Below, piece by piece: positions 32,822-43,217 of a stretch of DNA of 64,000 nt. The stretch is from contig OY744523.1 in NCBI GenBank assembly GCA_963556195.1, positions 77,704,445 to 77,768,444 of the forward strand, in the 5' to 3' direction. Every line of letters begins with the position of its first letter. Position 1 is the first letter of the stretch. Source of the DNA: Sepiola atlantica. Its lineage: Eukaryota; Mollusca; Cephalopoda; Sepiida; Sepiolidae. The notes under the pieces are model-generated. The model was not told the DNA's origin, searched no databases, and was given only the letters and a program-made list of their open reading frames with translations. The position numbers were made by a program, and so were the translations under genes.

Positions 32822-34400
32822 TAACTATTTTGAAACGCAAATTATGATTAAAAATAAAAATTTTCGCATACAGAGAGAAGGAGTTATCATTATTCCTATT
32901 TATTTGATTACTCTATGTGTGCTTCATTAATTAATTAATAAATTTCTTGTAATATGTGGGAGTATGTATAAAAATGGGTTGGAAATGATATAGCTCTTTA
33001 GTTAATTTATGTATATATGTGTGTATTTATATTTATTTAGTTCACTATTTGTGCGTTATTAATTGATCCGTAATTATTCAGAAGTGGTTATGATTATACA
33101 AGTATGTGTATATGTAGTATGTGAATTTAAATTACTGACGTAATTCTATGATTTTACGTAAATATTTTATTAAGATATCTAGATAAATAGCGAGTGCAAA
33201 CACTGGCGACGCAAATTGTTTTCCGTAATTTGTTATTGAAGATGTACACCAGTAATATATAGAGAGGAAAGAAGAGGGACAGACGAAAATCTTTCATAGA
33301 TAACAACCCTAGTGGTATTAGTAGTTCTATCTTGATATACAGGGTGATTCAAATTATGATTAAAAATAAAAGATTTGGCAAAAAGAGAGAGGGGGGGTAT
33401 CATACCCATTAGTTTAAATATTCAAGGCGAGTGTATTAATTTATTCCTATTTATTTGATTACTTTATTTGTGTCTGATTAATTAATTAATAAATTTCTTG
33501 TAATATGTGAGAATATGTATAAAAGTGGGTTGGAAATAATACAGCTCTTTTATTTATTTATGTATGAATGTTCTTATTTATATTTATTTAGTTCCTTATT
33601 TGCGTATTATTAATTGATCAGTAATTATTAACAGTATTTCTGATTATACAAGTGTGTGTATAAGTAATATGTGAATATAAGTAAAAAAAACGTGATATAT
33701 AATATTCATAGTGGCTTGAATTATGTGTGAATGTGTTTATTTATTCCCATATATGAATGCAAAGGCATGGAGATTATTACAATTTTTAAATTCAAATTCT
33801 GATTAAAGATGAAAAGTTTTGGCATAAGGAGAAAAGGGGGGCATCATATCTTTTAGTTTAGATATCCAAGTGATTGTATTAATTTATTCCTATGTATTTG
33901 ATTACTTTATATGTGTCTCATTAATTAATTTATAAATTTCTTGCAATATTTGTAAACTATGTACAAAAGTGGGAAATAATATAACTTAACGAGTTATATC
34001 TTTATTTATGTATAAATGTGTTTATTTTAATTTATTTAGTTCTTTATTTGTGTATTAATAATTGATCAGTAATTCTAACAGTATTTATGATTATACACAT
34101 GTATGTATATGTAATATGTGAATGTAAGTAAAAAGGTGAGGCTATGATATAAATAGTGTTTTAAATTATGTGTGAAAGTGTTTATTCATACCCATTTATT
34201 TAATTATTAGTACATTATTAATCAACTAAACACCATTAATATAATTATGAGCATAGAAAATGTCTGCATGTGCGATATGTATATAAAGTGTGAGAAGAGA
34301 TGGAAATGAGATCTAAATGGTTTATTTAAGTTTTGTATAAGTTTCTTTATTTATTCCGAATGTTTAGTTATTTGTGTATATTTATTAATAGAAAATGTGG
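32822..34400. repeat. Diverged tandem block, ~450-520-bp units
   Basis: Three to four units start near 32830, 33352, 33797 and (partial) 34170. Shared blocks are ATT(A/C)TGATTAAA.AT.AAA, TCATTAATTAATTAATAAAT, TTTCTTGTAATATGTG, ATTTATTTAGTTC and TTATTAATTGATC.GTAATTA. The first unit ends in TAGCGAGTGCAAACACTGGCGACGC near 33189-33213, which resembles an LTR end plus primer-binding site. The block may therefore come from LTRs. Confidence 0.65.
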
Positions 34401-34528
34401 TATGGGATGGTTATCCCGGTTCTGATGTTAATTTTGTTCCACCATAATTAGTTTGCTAATAAGTGGAGATAAATTATAGAAACCATTTCGTTGTTTGATG
34501 GTGTTGGAGTAGTCTGTGTCGAGATTTA

Positions 34529-35781
34529 TCAGGTTGGAAATAAAGTAATGTTGTTTTTTGTCCAACACATTTATTTTATCTGAAACATTCACAGTAGGGA
34601 AGTTTTAATCTTTACAATAATTTCTCTCATTTTCTATGACTTCTGTCCAACGATCAACCAGCTTCTTGATGCTTTATTCAAAAAATTTCTCTGAATTTTG
34701 AGGGAAAAACAAATTTAGTTCATTTTTGAGTTGGTCGTCATTTTCATAAATTTTATTGTTTAAGTGATACTGCAACGACCGGAAAAGATGGTAGTCGGAA
34801 GAAGCAATGTCAGGTGAATAAGGCGGATGAGGCAAAACTTCCCAATTGAAACTCATGACCTTTTTCTGAGTGAGTTTATCTGTGTGAGGTTTTGTGTTAT
34901 TATGCTGAAGCACTACACCCTTCATACTGAGTAATGCTGGTCATTTTTTTGATAGAGCAATTCTTAGATCATCCAGCTGCGAACAATATTTTACTGCTGT
35001 GATTGTTTGATTAGACTCTAGTAACTCATAATGAATATGTCCTCTCATGTCCCACCATAAAGAGAATATAACCTTCTTTGGGTATAGTCCTTGTTTTGGA
35101 ACAGGCTGTGGACTTTTGTTTCGGTCTAACCATTGTCTTTTGCATTGAATATTCTTGTAAAGAAAGCATTTGTCATCTCCAGTCACAATTCTTTGCAAAA
35201 ATAGTTATTGATGATTCCTGGAAAGCAAACATATGCAAACAGTCAATCTTTGATTTCGTTGAGCATCGGTCAAATCGTGGGGAACTCAGAATCCAAGTTT
35301 TTAAACTTTTCCTAACTCGTGAAGGCATGAAATAATTTTGGTATGGTTTGTATTGAATTGTTGAACGAATTCTCTGCTGGTTAACTTTAATGGCGTCTTT
35401 ATCAATTAATTTTGGCCTTCCCGAACGTTGCCGATCTGACAGGTTTAAGTCTCCAGAAGAATATTTTGCAAACCACCGTTGACATTTTCGATCATTCAGA
35501 ACATTTATCCCATAGACAGTTCCAATATTCCTTTTAGCTTCTGCAGCTGAGTTTCCTTTTTTGAATTCGTAGAACATGCAATGTCTCAGATGCTCCTCAG
35601 TAATATCCGTTTTTGACGGCTAAGACCGTTAAACTTAATATTTTCCAACTAATTACTATATCTGACAGGCAAAGCAAGATATTAAGACACTAATTCATCA
35701 AAAAATCTAGAACTCTGTACAACTTAGGAGGCTGCAAAGTAATAAAGTAAAAAGTACGACATTACTCTCTTTCCAACCTGA
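34529..35781 (-). mobile_element. Complete mariner element, inactive
   Basis: A 1,253-bp element with ends TCAGGTTGGAAA(T/G)A(A/G)AGTAATGT in inverted orientation at 34529 and 35781, directly flanked by TA on both sides (34527-34528 and 35782-35783). It encloses one minus-strand transposase pseudogene. Length, terminal repeats and TA duplication are those of a full-length mariner. A second family member begins at 63433. Confidence 0.9.
34674..35640 (-). pseudogene. Mariner transposase, disabled
   Basis: The N-terminal part (about 35640-35173) has the helix-turn-helix region with HLRHCMFYEFKKGNSAAEAK and the linker SDRQRSGRPKL. The catalytic part (35198-34674) has the first Asp in VTGDDKCFLYKN, the second-Asp region as QHNNTKPH and the third as YSPDIASSDYHLF. 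A frameshift near 35190 separates the halves and a TGA at about 34941 stops the second. The normal HDNxxPH has become HNN, so the second catalytic Asp is replaced by Asn in this copy; the copy at 63433 still reads HDNAKPH. No clear ATG lies in frame upstream of HLRHC. Confidence 0.85.
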
Positions 35782-35894
35782 TATTTGATATGTATTTAAT
35801 GATTTTCTGACAAATCTGTATGAATTTTCTACATTGTTTTATTCATCTTGAGGAAGTCTTTCAATAAAGACGAAACGGTGATGAATATATTAAT

Positions 35895-36140
35895 TGTTGT
35901 GGGGTACAAATCACCCCTATTGAAGAACTAATGGAAGCAACCATCTATAATAACTACCATGGTTGCAAAGACTCAAACAGAGGACATTCCTATTCATGTT
36001 TTACCGCATGGTAGGAATCCGGTCATCTCCTACCACATTTAGTGGCGTTACTGTATTGCTATGAATAAATACATTGTATATTTTAACCTGTCACAATTTG
36101 TGGTTGTTATCTTTGTGACCCCTAGCACGGGTCTACAACA
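35895..36140 (+). repeat. Left LTR of mini-element
   Basis: Begins TGTTGTGGGGTACAAATCAC and ends GGGTCTACAACA. It differs from the right LTR at a single base (C/A at about 35957), so insertion is recent. A GAATAAATA near 36063 may be the polyA signal. Confidence 0.95.
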
Positions 36141-36831
36141 CTGGCGACGAGAAATTTAGTAAAGAACATACGTGAGGATTTTGATTTTATACCAGTCACG
36201 ACAAACTGGCTACCAGGATTACTCAAGAAAGTTACGGGATCATTCGACAAAAAAACTGAATAACGAAGATTCGGGCAAGGATTTACTTGAAAAAAAAAAC
36301 GTCAAACAACAAAAGACGTCGTCAAAAAGTCTTATCTTGCTGGTTGGAAAAAAAAAGCCACAAAAAGCCTAAACTACGAGTTAAAACGGAACTCATAAAT
36401 GGCGTGGATTTATGACAACTGCAAAAAAAACGACTCAAAGTTTCAGTAAGTACAAAAAAAAAGAAGAATTTGTTCGTTCTAAAAAGATTGTCTTAAAAAG
36501 GCATTAGCATTGAAAAACAAATTTAAAAAGTTACGTCGGATTTTTCCGATTAAAATAAATTTTTCTCTGACTGACTGGCACGTTTGAAAAAAACAAACAC
36601 TTTCGACAAGCAGGTACGGCATAACACTTTGTGTTAATGAGAAAATATATTCTGTTACGCACTTAAAGCGGAAATGGACCATATATATGACACGTTCGAC
36701 CTGGTAACACCACAAGCAGCCGAACAACGCCGGTCTTCCAGAAAATGAAAAAGGATCGATCCCATTGAGATCAATCCCAGGAAAAAGAGCTATACGATCA
36801 TTCCAGGAGAATGAAAAGCTCGGGAGGGGGG

Positions 36832-37077
36832 TGTTGTGGGGTACAAATCACCCCTATTGAAGAACTAATGGAAGCAACCATCTATAATAAATACCATGGT
36901 TGCAAAGACTCAAACAGAGGACATTCCTATTCATGTTTTACCGCATGGTAGGAATCCGGTCATCTCCTACCACATTTAGTGGCGTTACTGTATTGCTATG
37001 AATAAATACATTGTATATTTTAACCTGTCACAATTTGTGGTTGTTATCTTTGTGACCCCTAGCACGGGTCTACAACA
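36832..37077 (+). repeat. Right LTR of mini-element
   Basis: 245 of 246 bases are identical to 35895-36140. Confidence 0.95.
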
Positions 37078-37360
37078 TTAATAATATCGTTTTTGGTTTT
37101 CCTTTTTCATTTTACATTACGTCGGATCATTTTATCCCTATTTTTCTTCATATATATATATATAGTCTCGGAAGTTTCTCAACCATTAAAACTATATTAA
37201 AAAAAAACCCCAAAAAAACAAAAAAATTTATAGTCCCAAGTCTTCCAGTGGAAAATCACTCATGTAAGTCAATTTATTTTTTACAGTTATTATATTAGTT
37301 TATTTCTAACACTATTTTAAGGGATCATCAGTTGTTTACCATGAAAAACTGTTTCGGGAA

Positions 37361-37364
<4 letters not shown>

Positions 37365-37432
<68 letters not shown>
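37365..37432. repeat. (TA)n microsatellite
   Basis: 68 bp of TA repeats on the left of the palindrome. Confidence 0.95.
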
Positions 37433-37436
<4 letters not shown>

Positions 37437-37502
37437 GTTATAGTGGAATAATTCCAGGAGGAAATCCGGGTATGAGAGCTCAATGTAGTAAACAGAGCAA
37501 TA

Positions 37503-37690
37503 ATAAAATATAATAACACGAAATCACATAATTGTCGATGCAATAATTTATTTCAACCGTTCGGTTTTTTCAAGCATCACTCAGACAATTACATTTTTGA
37601 GACTCAAAAATGTAATTGTCTGAGTGATGCTTGAAAAAACCGAACGGTTGAAATAAATTATTGCATCGACAATTATCTGATTTCGTGTTA

Positions 37691-37701
<11 letters not shown>
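37503..37701. repeat. 199-bp near-perfect palindrome
   Basis: Position i pairs with 75204-i. The arms 37503-37601 and 37603-37701 are 99 bp with one mismatch (37527/37677) and a one-base centre at 37602. Each arm contains ATTTATTTCAACCGTTCGG and CAAGCATCACTCAGACAATT. The right arm runs directly into (TA)n. It may be a foldback element, a hairpin-mediated duplication or an assembly artefact. Confidence 0.95.

Positions 37702-37736
<35 letters not shown>
37702..37736. repeat. (TA)n microsatellite
   Basis: TA repeats adjoining the palindrome. Confidence 0.95.
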
Positions 37737-37737
<1 letters not shown>

Positions 37738-37754
37738 CATAATCATGTTGACAC

Positions 37755-38005
37755 ACCAGTTAACATTAGATCACCGAAGTTAAGTAACGTTGAGTCTGGT
37801 CAGTACTAGATGGGTGACTATTTGGGAATACCAGGCGCTGTATGTGGACACCTAGCTATGGGCAAATAGCGTCGCCAATCTGCAGTGGCGACTATGGCAA
37901 CAAACCTTGAATGACAGTCACCAATAAGGTTTCCGAAACCAGAAATGGTGTGGCTCCTCCAGGAGTAATCAAAAACTCTGATGGTGATAGTGATGATGAT
38001 GATAT
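37755..38005 (+). mobile_element. 5S-rRNA-headed SINE (SINE3-like), 5'-truncated
   Basis: TTAGATCACCGAAGTTAAGT, then AACGTTGAGTCTGGTCAGTA, then CTAGATGGGTGACTATTTGG and GAATACCAGGCGCTGTATG match 5S rRNA from about nt 40 to the 3' end, including the A-box, intermediate and C-box promoter regions with changes. The following ~150 bp (from ACACCTAGCTATGGGCAAAT) are not 5S and end in a GAT-rich tail (37985-38002). This is the layout of a 5S-derived SINE. It is not a 5S gene because the first ~40 nt are missing. Confidence 0.75.
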
Positions 38006-38030
38006 ATATATATATATTCCACCTTATAAT

Positions 38031-38223
38031 TGTTGTGACCTTGGAGGGCCGATAATAAATAAGATAACATGGTGGTATATTTACAAGAGTGTGTATCTAC
38101 AGAAGTACAGAATAGTATGTTACAAAAAGACTGCTCTTCCTTCGTTGTAGGATCCTCTATACATAATGTCTAGAACAGTCCATATAGCTACTAAATAGGG
38201 TAGATCACCATCACACTAAAACA
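38031..38223 (-). repeat. 3' LTR of decayed gypsy element
   Basis: Begins TGTTGTGACCTTGG and ends CACACTAAAACA on the plus strand. It aligns with the end of the right LTR over AATAGGGTAGATCACCATCA and TCATAATGT blocks. Confidence 0.75.
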
Positions 38224-38502
38224 TCCCCCCTTTTTTGCCTTGCTTCGTATGGAGTCAATTTTTCTTCCTTTTAGGCTTTATTGCAACCAAGTATGTAATC
38301 TTACGTTTTCATTTTTGATCTGCGCTGTTCAGAACCTGTTTATGAAATAAGCATCTCAAATATGTCGAACACGACATCCATTAGTTTGTCCTCCGTAATA
38401 TTATTATCGATAGCATCCGAATATCGTTTCTTCATCTGGTTCATGTCTCTTTTGTGCATAAACTTGGGTCTCTTTACCATGTAAATCATGTTTACAATCC
38501 GT

Positions 38503-39167
38503 TTATTCACTATCCATGTTTTCTAGTAGGTTTTTGAACATTCGAAAGAAAACTTTTCTCCAACTCCGAAACGTTCCTCTGTGACATTTTTCCACGTCTT
38601 GGTTTTGTATGGGATGGCAATAATCTATCAAACACTGTTTTAATCTTCTTTGCAAACATTGCTTCTGTTGGATCCATGTCATCCTATATACCTTCAAAAA
38701 TGTTTGCATGCCCTTTTTGGTAAGTGTGCCCCTCACTTTCTTAAGTGCTCTTTTGAACGTATCCACGAATTGTTCTGCCTGACCATTGCTCCTCGCATGG
38801 TACGGCGTGATCGTGATATGCTACACTACAAATGTTTGACAGAATAATTTAAATTCACTAAACATGAATTGCGTTCCATTGTCTGATACAATACATTCAA
38901 CGACCCCAAACCGGGCAAACAATCCCTTTAAGAAACTAATGGTTACTTCTGTGGTTGTTTTTTACATTTTAATATTTCCGGCCATTTCAAAAAACTGTCC
39001 ATCACTATTACGTAGTAGAAACTATCCAGTGAGCCAGCCAAATCTATATGGATCCTAGACCACGGTTGGTCAGTTTTTGGCCAAGGTCTGAACTTTATTA
39101 GCGGTGTCTTCGCTGCCAAAGCATAATCTTTGCATAGTTTCACCGCATATTCAATGTATTTGTCCAT
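38503..39167 (-). pseudogene. Integrase region of decayed gypsy element
   Basis: The central core is visible as PWSRIHIDLAG and YYVIVMDSFLKWPEI (about 39000-39080), with the first catalytic Asp in HIDLAG. The distal part PYHARSNGQAEQFVDTFKRA (about 38745-38800) carries the final catalytic region NG.AE. Then KKIKTVFDRLLPSHTK (about 38605-38655) corresponds to the post-core segment. Frames shift between 38850 and 38943. Confidence 0.8.
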
Positions 39168-39689
39168 ACTTGTTCAATACACATAGCTTATAATGAGACT
39201 TCTTATTCTCGAAATTCCAGAGTCACCAACATGAAATTCTTTTAGTATTTTTTCTGTTATACTACATAACTGCATAACTACTTCATCACAAACTGAATAA
39301 ACCTCCGAGATTTGTCGGTGTTTTTCTTTTCTATTTTATGTTTTCTAAAAATCGTCGTCTAACGCCTCTTTTTTATTTCTTCGAATGTTACCGAAAGTTC
39401 CCTAATGGCGTTACACAATGTATTTTTACTTCTACCTCAGTGTGTACAGCGGCAATCACTGTGTATTCAAGGGGGTCTGCATATTTTGAGATAAGTCTAG
39501 TTAATCCGTCAGCATGACTCATTTTTGACGATGGGAGAAACTCCATTTTATAATTGTAATTGAGAATAATGGGCCCCCATGTATGCAGTCTGTTTGCAGG
39601 ATGTGTTGGTAATCCCTTGTTTTACCCATAAATCGTCAGCTGTGGCTAATGGTCGGTTTGCATCGAAAAATCTCTTCCATGAACAAATC

Positions 39690-41120
39690 TATTAAATTTG
39701 GTGACTGCAAAAATAATACTTAATGCTCTCTTCTCGATTTGTGAGTAATTTTATTCTGCAGGTAGAAACGTACGAGACACGTGGGCGATATGTTTTAGCG
39801 ATCCGTCTTCTTTTTTTGTGTAATATGCAAACTCCAATGCCGTAAAAGCTAGCATCAGTAGCCCCAATGATTTCAGGCCCTGGATTGTAGTGCATAAAAA
39901 ATAATTCTGATGTGAGGATTTTTTTTTCAAATGCCTCTTGGCATTCTGTCGTCCATTCTTTTTTTAATAGCTTATTTAGAGGAGCTTGCACGTTGTGCAT
40001 TTTTGGAATAAATACGTTCTAATAATTTGCTAACCCAAGAAAACTTTGTAGTGACGATATGTTTTCCGAGGTAGCATATTTTTTATCACATAAGCTTGGT
40101 CTTCTACCATCTTTGTCTGTAATTTGACGAAGATATTTTATTTTTTACATGAAAAAATCGACTTTTCCCGCCTGCAATTTAAATCCATAGTCCTGAATTC
40201 TCTTTAACACTTCGTATACATGTGATTTCTGTTGCTCTGTGCTTTTAGTGATCACTAGAATATTATCTAGGTAGGCTGTCACACATTCTAGTCCGCTAAG
40301 TAATGTGCCCATTACTTGTTGAAAATGGGTTGTTAAATGGTAATCGTTCAAATTTGTACAAACAATCCCCTATGAGTATTTATACAAAGTAGTTTTGAGC
40401 ATTCCTTATCCACAGGTATTTGTAGATAAGCATCACTTGAACCAACCTTTGAAAAACAATTTCTCCGTTGAGTTTAGCAAAAAATCACTTCTGGACTAGA
40501 CAGAAGGTATTGGTCGTGTAGTGCATAGTTCAATCCTGTAGAAACGTCTCCACAAACATGGATCTATTTACGTTTTTACATAGACTGTAGAGTAAGACCA
40601 CTTGCTGTACTCTACTTTCGATAATATTTCCATTTCTTCGAGTCTATTTAATTCCTCGTCAATCTGATTTAATGACACAGATGAAACATTTATATATTTT
40701 TAAAAACTAGTTGAATATTTACTTTTAATTCAAATTTGGCAGTCATTTATTACATCTTCCCAGTCCACCAGAAAAACTTCTGAAAAGGTTTCTTCTAATT
40801 TTTTCTTTAGTCTCTCTACTTCGGCATTTAAAGTTTCAATATTTTGACAAAAAGAGTTTATGGGCATATTCCATAATTTAAATTTTTCTTTCCAGTTCGT
40901 ACTCAAGAGATTGTTTGAGTTGTTCATTACAAACATTCTTAATTTCAAAGTATTTCCTTTTAATGTAACGTTAGAGATTAGCTCGCCTTACAATATCATT
41001 TATTCACCAGTCACGCTTTTAGCTATTTTGCTCGTTCTCATCATAGTTGATTTTCCAATTTTTTTCCAAGTTTGAACATTTATTATTGACAGATCTGAGA
41101 GAAATCAAGTTGTAGCTTTA
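39690..41120 (-). pseudogene. Protease-RT-RNase H region of decayed gypsy element
   Basis: Protease remnant: SIINVQTWKKIGKSTMMRTS (about 41020-41080) follows the active-site position, but the expected LDSGSD reads as a stop and LSD, so the site is lost. RT: TAYLDNILVITKS (about 40240-40280) is motif C with YLDD changed to YLDN. RNase H: IGATDASFYGIGVCILHK (about 39815-39870) keeps TDAS. The intervening 40360-40730 is full of stops. No part can make an enzyme. Confidence 0.8.
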
Positions 41121-41375
41121 TATTTTTATTCAATATTTACATCTACACAAATTTCCTGATATTTGCAGTTTCGTCACTTTTAGCAATTTTAATAAAGTTT
41201 ATTTTTAATTTTATTTTTTAACTCTGCCGTGTTTACTTTTGTGTTCCATGCGATCGCATTTTGAACTCTTTTAATTTTATATAGGCAATCTTTGTGCCAA
41301 TGCTATTTGCTGCAACCAAATCACGGTTCTCTGATTGATCAAATTTAGCTAGTGAATTAATATTTTATGTGACAC

Positions 41376-42145
41376 TCACCTTTTCTCAGTGTCTCTTAAA
41401 TCTTGGCTAACGCTAATAAAACGTTGACAGTCTTCTGCAATATGCTGAAGCGTTAAATCAGGTTCATTCTCTAGTTTATTAAGAACCCTTAGTCTGATTT
41501 CATCATCCGTATTTGATACTCCATCTTGTATGAAGATTAGACATTTAAAATTGTTAGCACTCCGACAATTTGAAATTATCACAGTGTTTACTACGCTAGC
41601 GAAAGTAGTGTAATCTTCGTTTTCTTTCCTTGTGAGATTCATACATTTCCACCTTTTGTGAAAAAGAGACGTTTAAGGGCTAAACAATTTAGGCAATAAT
41701 TGTACCGCTTAATCAAATGTAAGGTTGCTGCATTTTTGTGGTAATATACTGAATTTAATATGGTCAACTGTGCCCAACTTCTTAATAGCAAATGAACATT
41801 TTTAAATAGGTCCAATTCGAACAGTCTGTATTATAAAGATCTTCATATCGTATAAGATAAGTAGCAAACGTAATTTCGTTTTATTGTCGTAAGTAAAATT
41901 ATCAATAGCACTTCAGATAACGTTTGTGAAAATGCACTTTCATCTTCAAAATTTTGACCTCTATTTGATAATTCGTATAATTTTTTGTGTTCTTGTTGTG
42001 TATGAAGAAACATTTTTTCGATTTTTGTCATTTTCTCTATTTTTTTTGTTTTTTTAATTTCATTTGTCCTATTAGATTTTATTGGAATCCCTTTTCTAGT
42101 CGACGCTCCTGTTCTTGTTGGTGTTAATGTTGTCCAACATGGCAC
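41376..42145 (-). pseudogene. Gag region of decayed gypsy element
   Basis: The frame 41642-41376 has MNLTRKENEDYTTFASVVNT, closely parallel to the gag of the 49639-52133 element (MNLRKMDNQDYLTYASVVNK), followed by a stretch with EDCQRFISVSQDL. The upstream frame 42145-41843 is a basic, Lys-rich N-terminal part with coiled-coil character. Frames are out of phase. Confidence 0.7.
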
Positions 42146-42450
42146 TTTTAAATTCCTCCATTTTCATCACTTAAAATAGGTTATCTACTTTTCCGTGTGT
42201 TTTTTTTTACATCGTTGTAACTTTTCCACTGGAAGATACATTTTTTATTTCTTAGCGGGAGAAAAAAGTACGCTTGTTCAAACTTACTTACTTGTTCCTG
42301 ATTAAACAATGAAAAACTGACAGACCTCTTGTTTTCTTGTAGTTGAACGATTTAGATTTCCAAACCTCGTGTTGGGGAATGAATTGAAATCTTCTTTATC
42401 CCCCTCAACAACGAAAACTTTTTAAACTCCTATTTTCTGACGTTGGAAAC

Positions 42451-42721
42451 TGTCATTTCGCAGTTTGGTACACCCTGTGTGTTAAAAATCCAATATGGCT
42501 TTTAACTTTTTACTGTTGTAATTAACAATTGTTTCAAGCACACCACAGAAGTCTTTTTCGAAACTCCAACATCGTCGTAGGCTCCTTTATTCATAATGTT
42601 TAGTAAAGTAAAAAAGTGGGAAACTGTCGTATGACCAAATGCTTCAAAAACACGCAAAGAAGAATGTCTAGAAGAGTCTATGTAGTCACGAAATAGGGTA
42701 GATCACCATCACACAATAACA
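42451..42721 (-). repeat. 5' LTR of decayed gypsy element
   Basis: Ends CACACAATAACA at 42721. The inner boundary (about 42451, TGTCATTTCG) is uncertain. The LTR is longer than its partner because of an ~85-bp partial internal duplication around 42600-42665. Confidence 0.55.
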
Positions 42722-43017
42722 ATAATAAAGACCAATGTATATTTATTTGTATATATATATATATATATATACAAATTAATATATGTAATTCCGACCTGTC
42801 TTGAAAAAGCTAAAACATGTGCAGTTGTCTATCCCTCGATCGAAACCATTTCAAGTTGTAAGCGAGAAAGGAAATAGCAAGTCAGACAATCATTTTTAAC
42901 TTACCCTGCCGCCTGAAATATATTCAGAAAGAAATCTTCCATCTTATAATAAAAAGTCAATAGTGTTTTTTTCTTTAGGTCATCAGAAAAGATAATTATA
43001 ATTTACATATGAAAAAT

Positions 43018-43142
43018 TAAGTTACTGATGTAATTCTATGATTTTATATGAATTTTTTAGTCATAAATCTAGATAAATAGCGAGTGCGAATATTGGCGAA
43101 GCATACTGTTTTTTCTGTTATTTTTACAGAGGATGTACACTA

Positions 43143-43143
<1 letters not shown>
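43018..43143 (+). repeat. Fragment matching 33132-33260
   Basis: TTACTGATGTAATTCTATGA, ATCTAGATAAATAGCGAGTG and GAGGATGTACAC(T/C)AGTA are shared with 33132-33260. It includes the TTGGCGAAGC site equivalent to the PBS-like CTGGCGACGC there. It probably is a leftover LTR-plus-leader piece. Confidence 0.6.

Positions 43144-43214
<71 letters not shown>
43144..43214. repeat. (TA)n microsatellite
   Basis: 70 bp of TA repeats. Confidence 0.95.

Positions 43215-43217
<3 letters not shown>

Larger units (their letters stand above)
35895..37077 (+). mobile_element. Young LTR-flanked mini-element (TRIM-like)
   Basis: Two 246-bp LTRs enclose 691 bp, with 5-bp duplication TTAAT on both sides (35890-35894, 37078-37082). 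The primer-binding site TGGCGACGAGA lies one base after the left LTR (36142-36152) and a polypurine tract GCTCGGGAGGGGGG ends at 36831 just before the right LTR. The interior cannot code for gag or pol; only short frames remain. The layout is that of a terminal-repeat retrotransposon in miniature, which needs proteins from another LTR element. Confidence 0.9.
35826..37140 (+). repeat. Dispersed CGAAACG repeat split by an LTR mini-element
   Basis: The left part 35826-35894 (CATCTTGAGGAAGTCTTTCA, ATAAAGACGAAACGGTGATG) and the right part 37078-37140 (GGTTTTCCTTTTTCATTTTA, CATTACGTCGGATCA) together make one copy of the family seen at 62402-62672. The TTAAT target is duplicated around the insertion. 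Confidence 0.75.
38031..42721 (-). mobile_element. Ty3/gypsy LTR retrotransposon, full length but decayed
   Basis: The 4.7-kb element lies between 5-bp duplications ATAAT (38026-38030 and 42722-42726). On the minus strand the order is 5' LTR (ends at 42721), gag, protease, RT, RNase H, integrase, polypurine tract (38224-38240, a run of G after A) and 3' LTR (38031-38223). All domains contain frameshifts or stops. Protein segments in gag and protease resemble those of the younger element at 49639-52133, so the two belong to related lineages. The integrase and RT wording is of the Mag/K02A2.6-like type. Confidence 0.85.

Noticed and set aside
37755..37850. Functional 5S rRNA gene
   Set aside because: The first ~40 nt are missing and promoter boxes are mutated.
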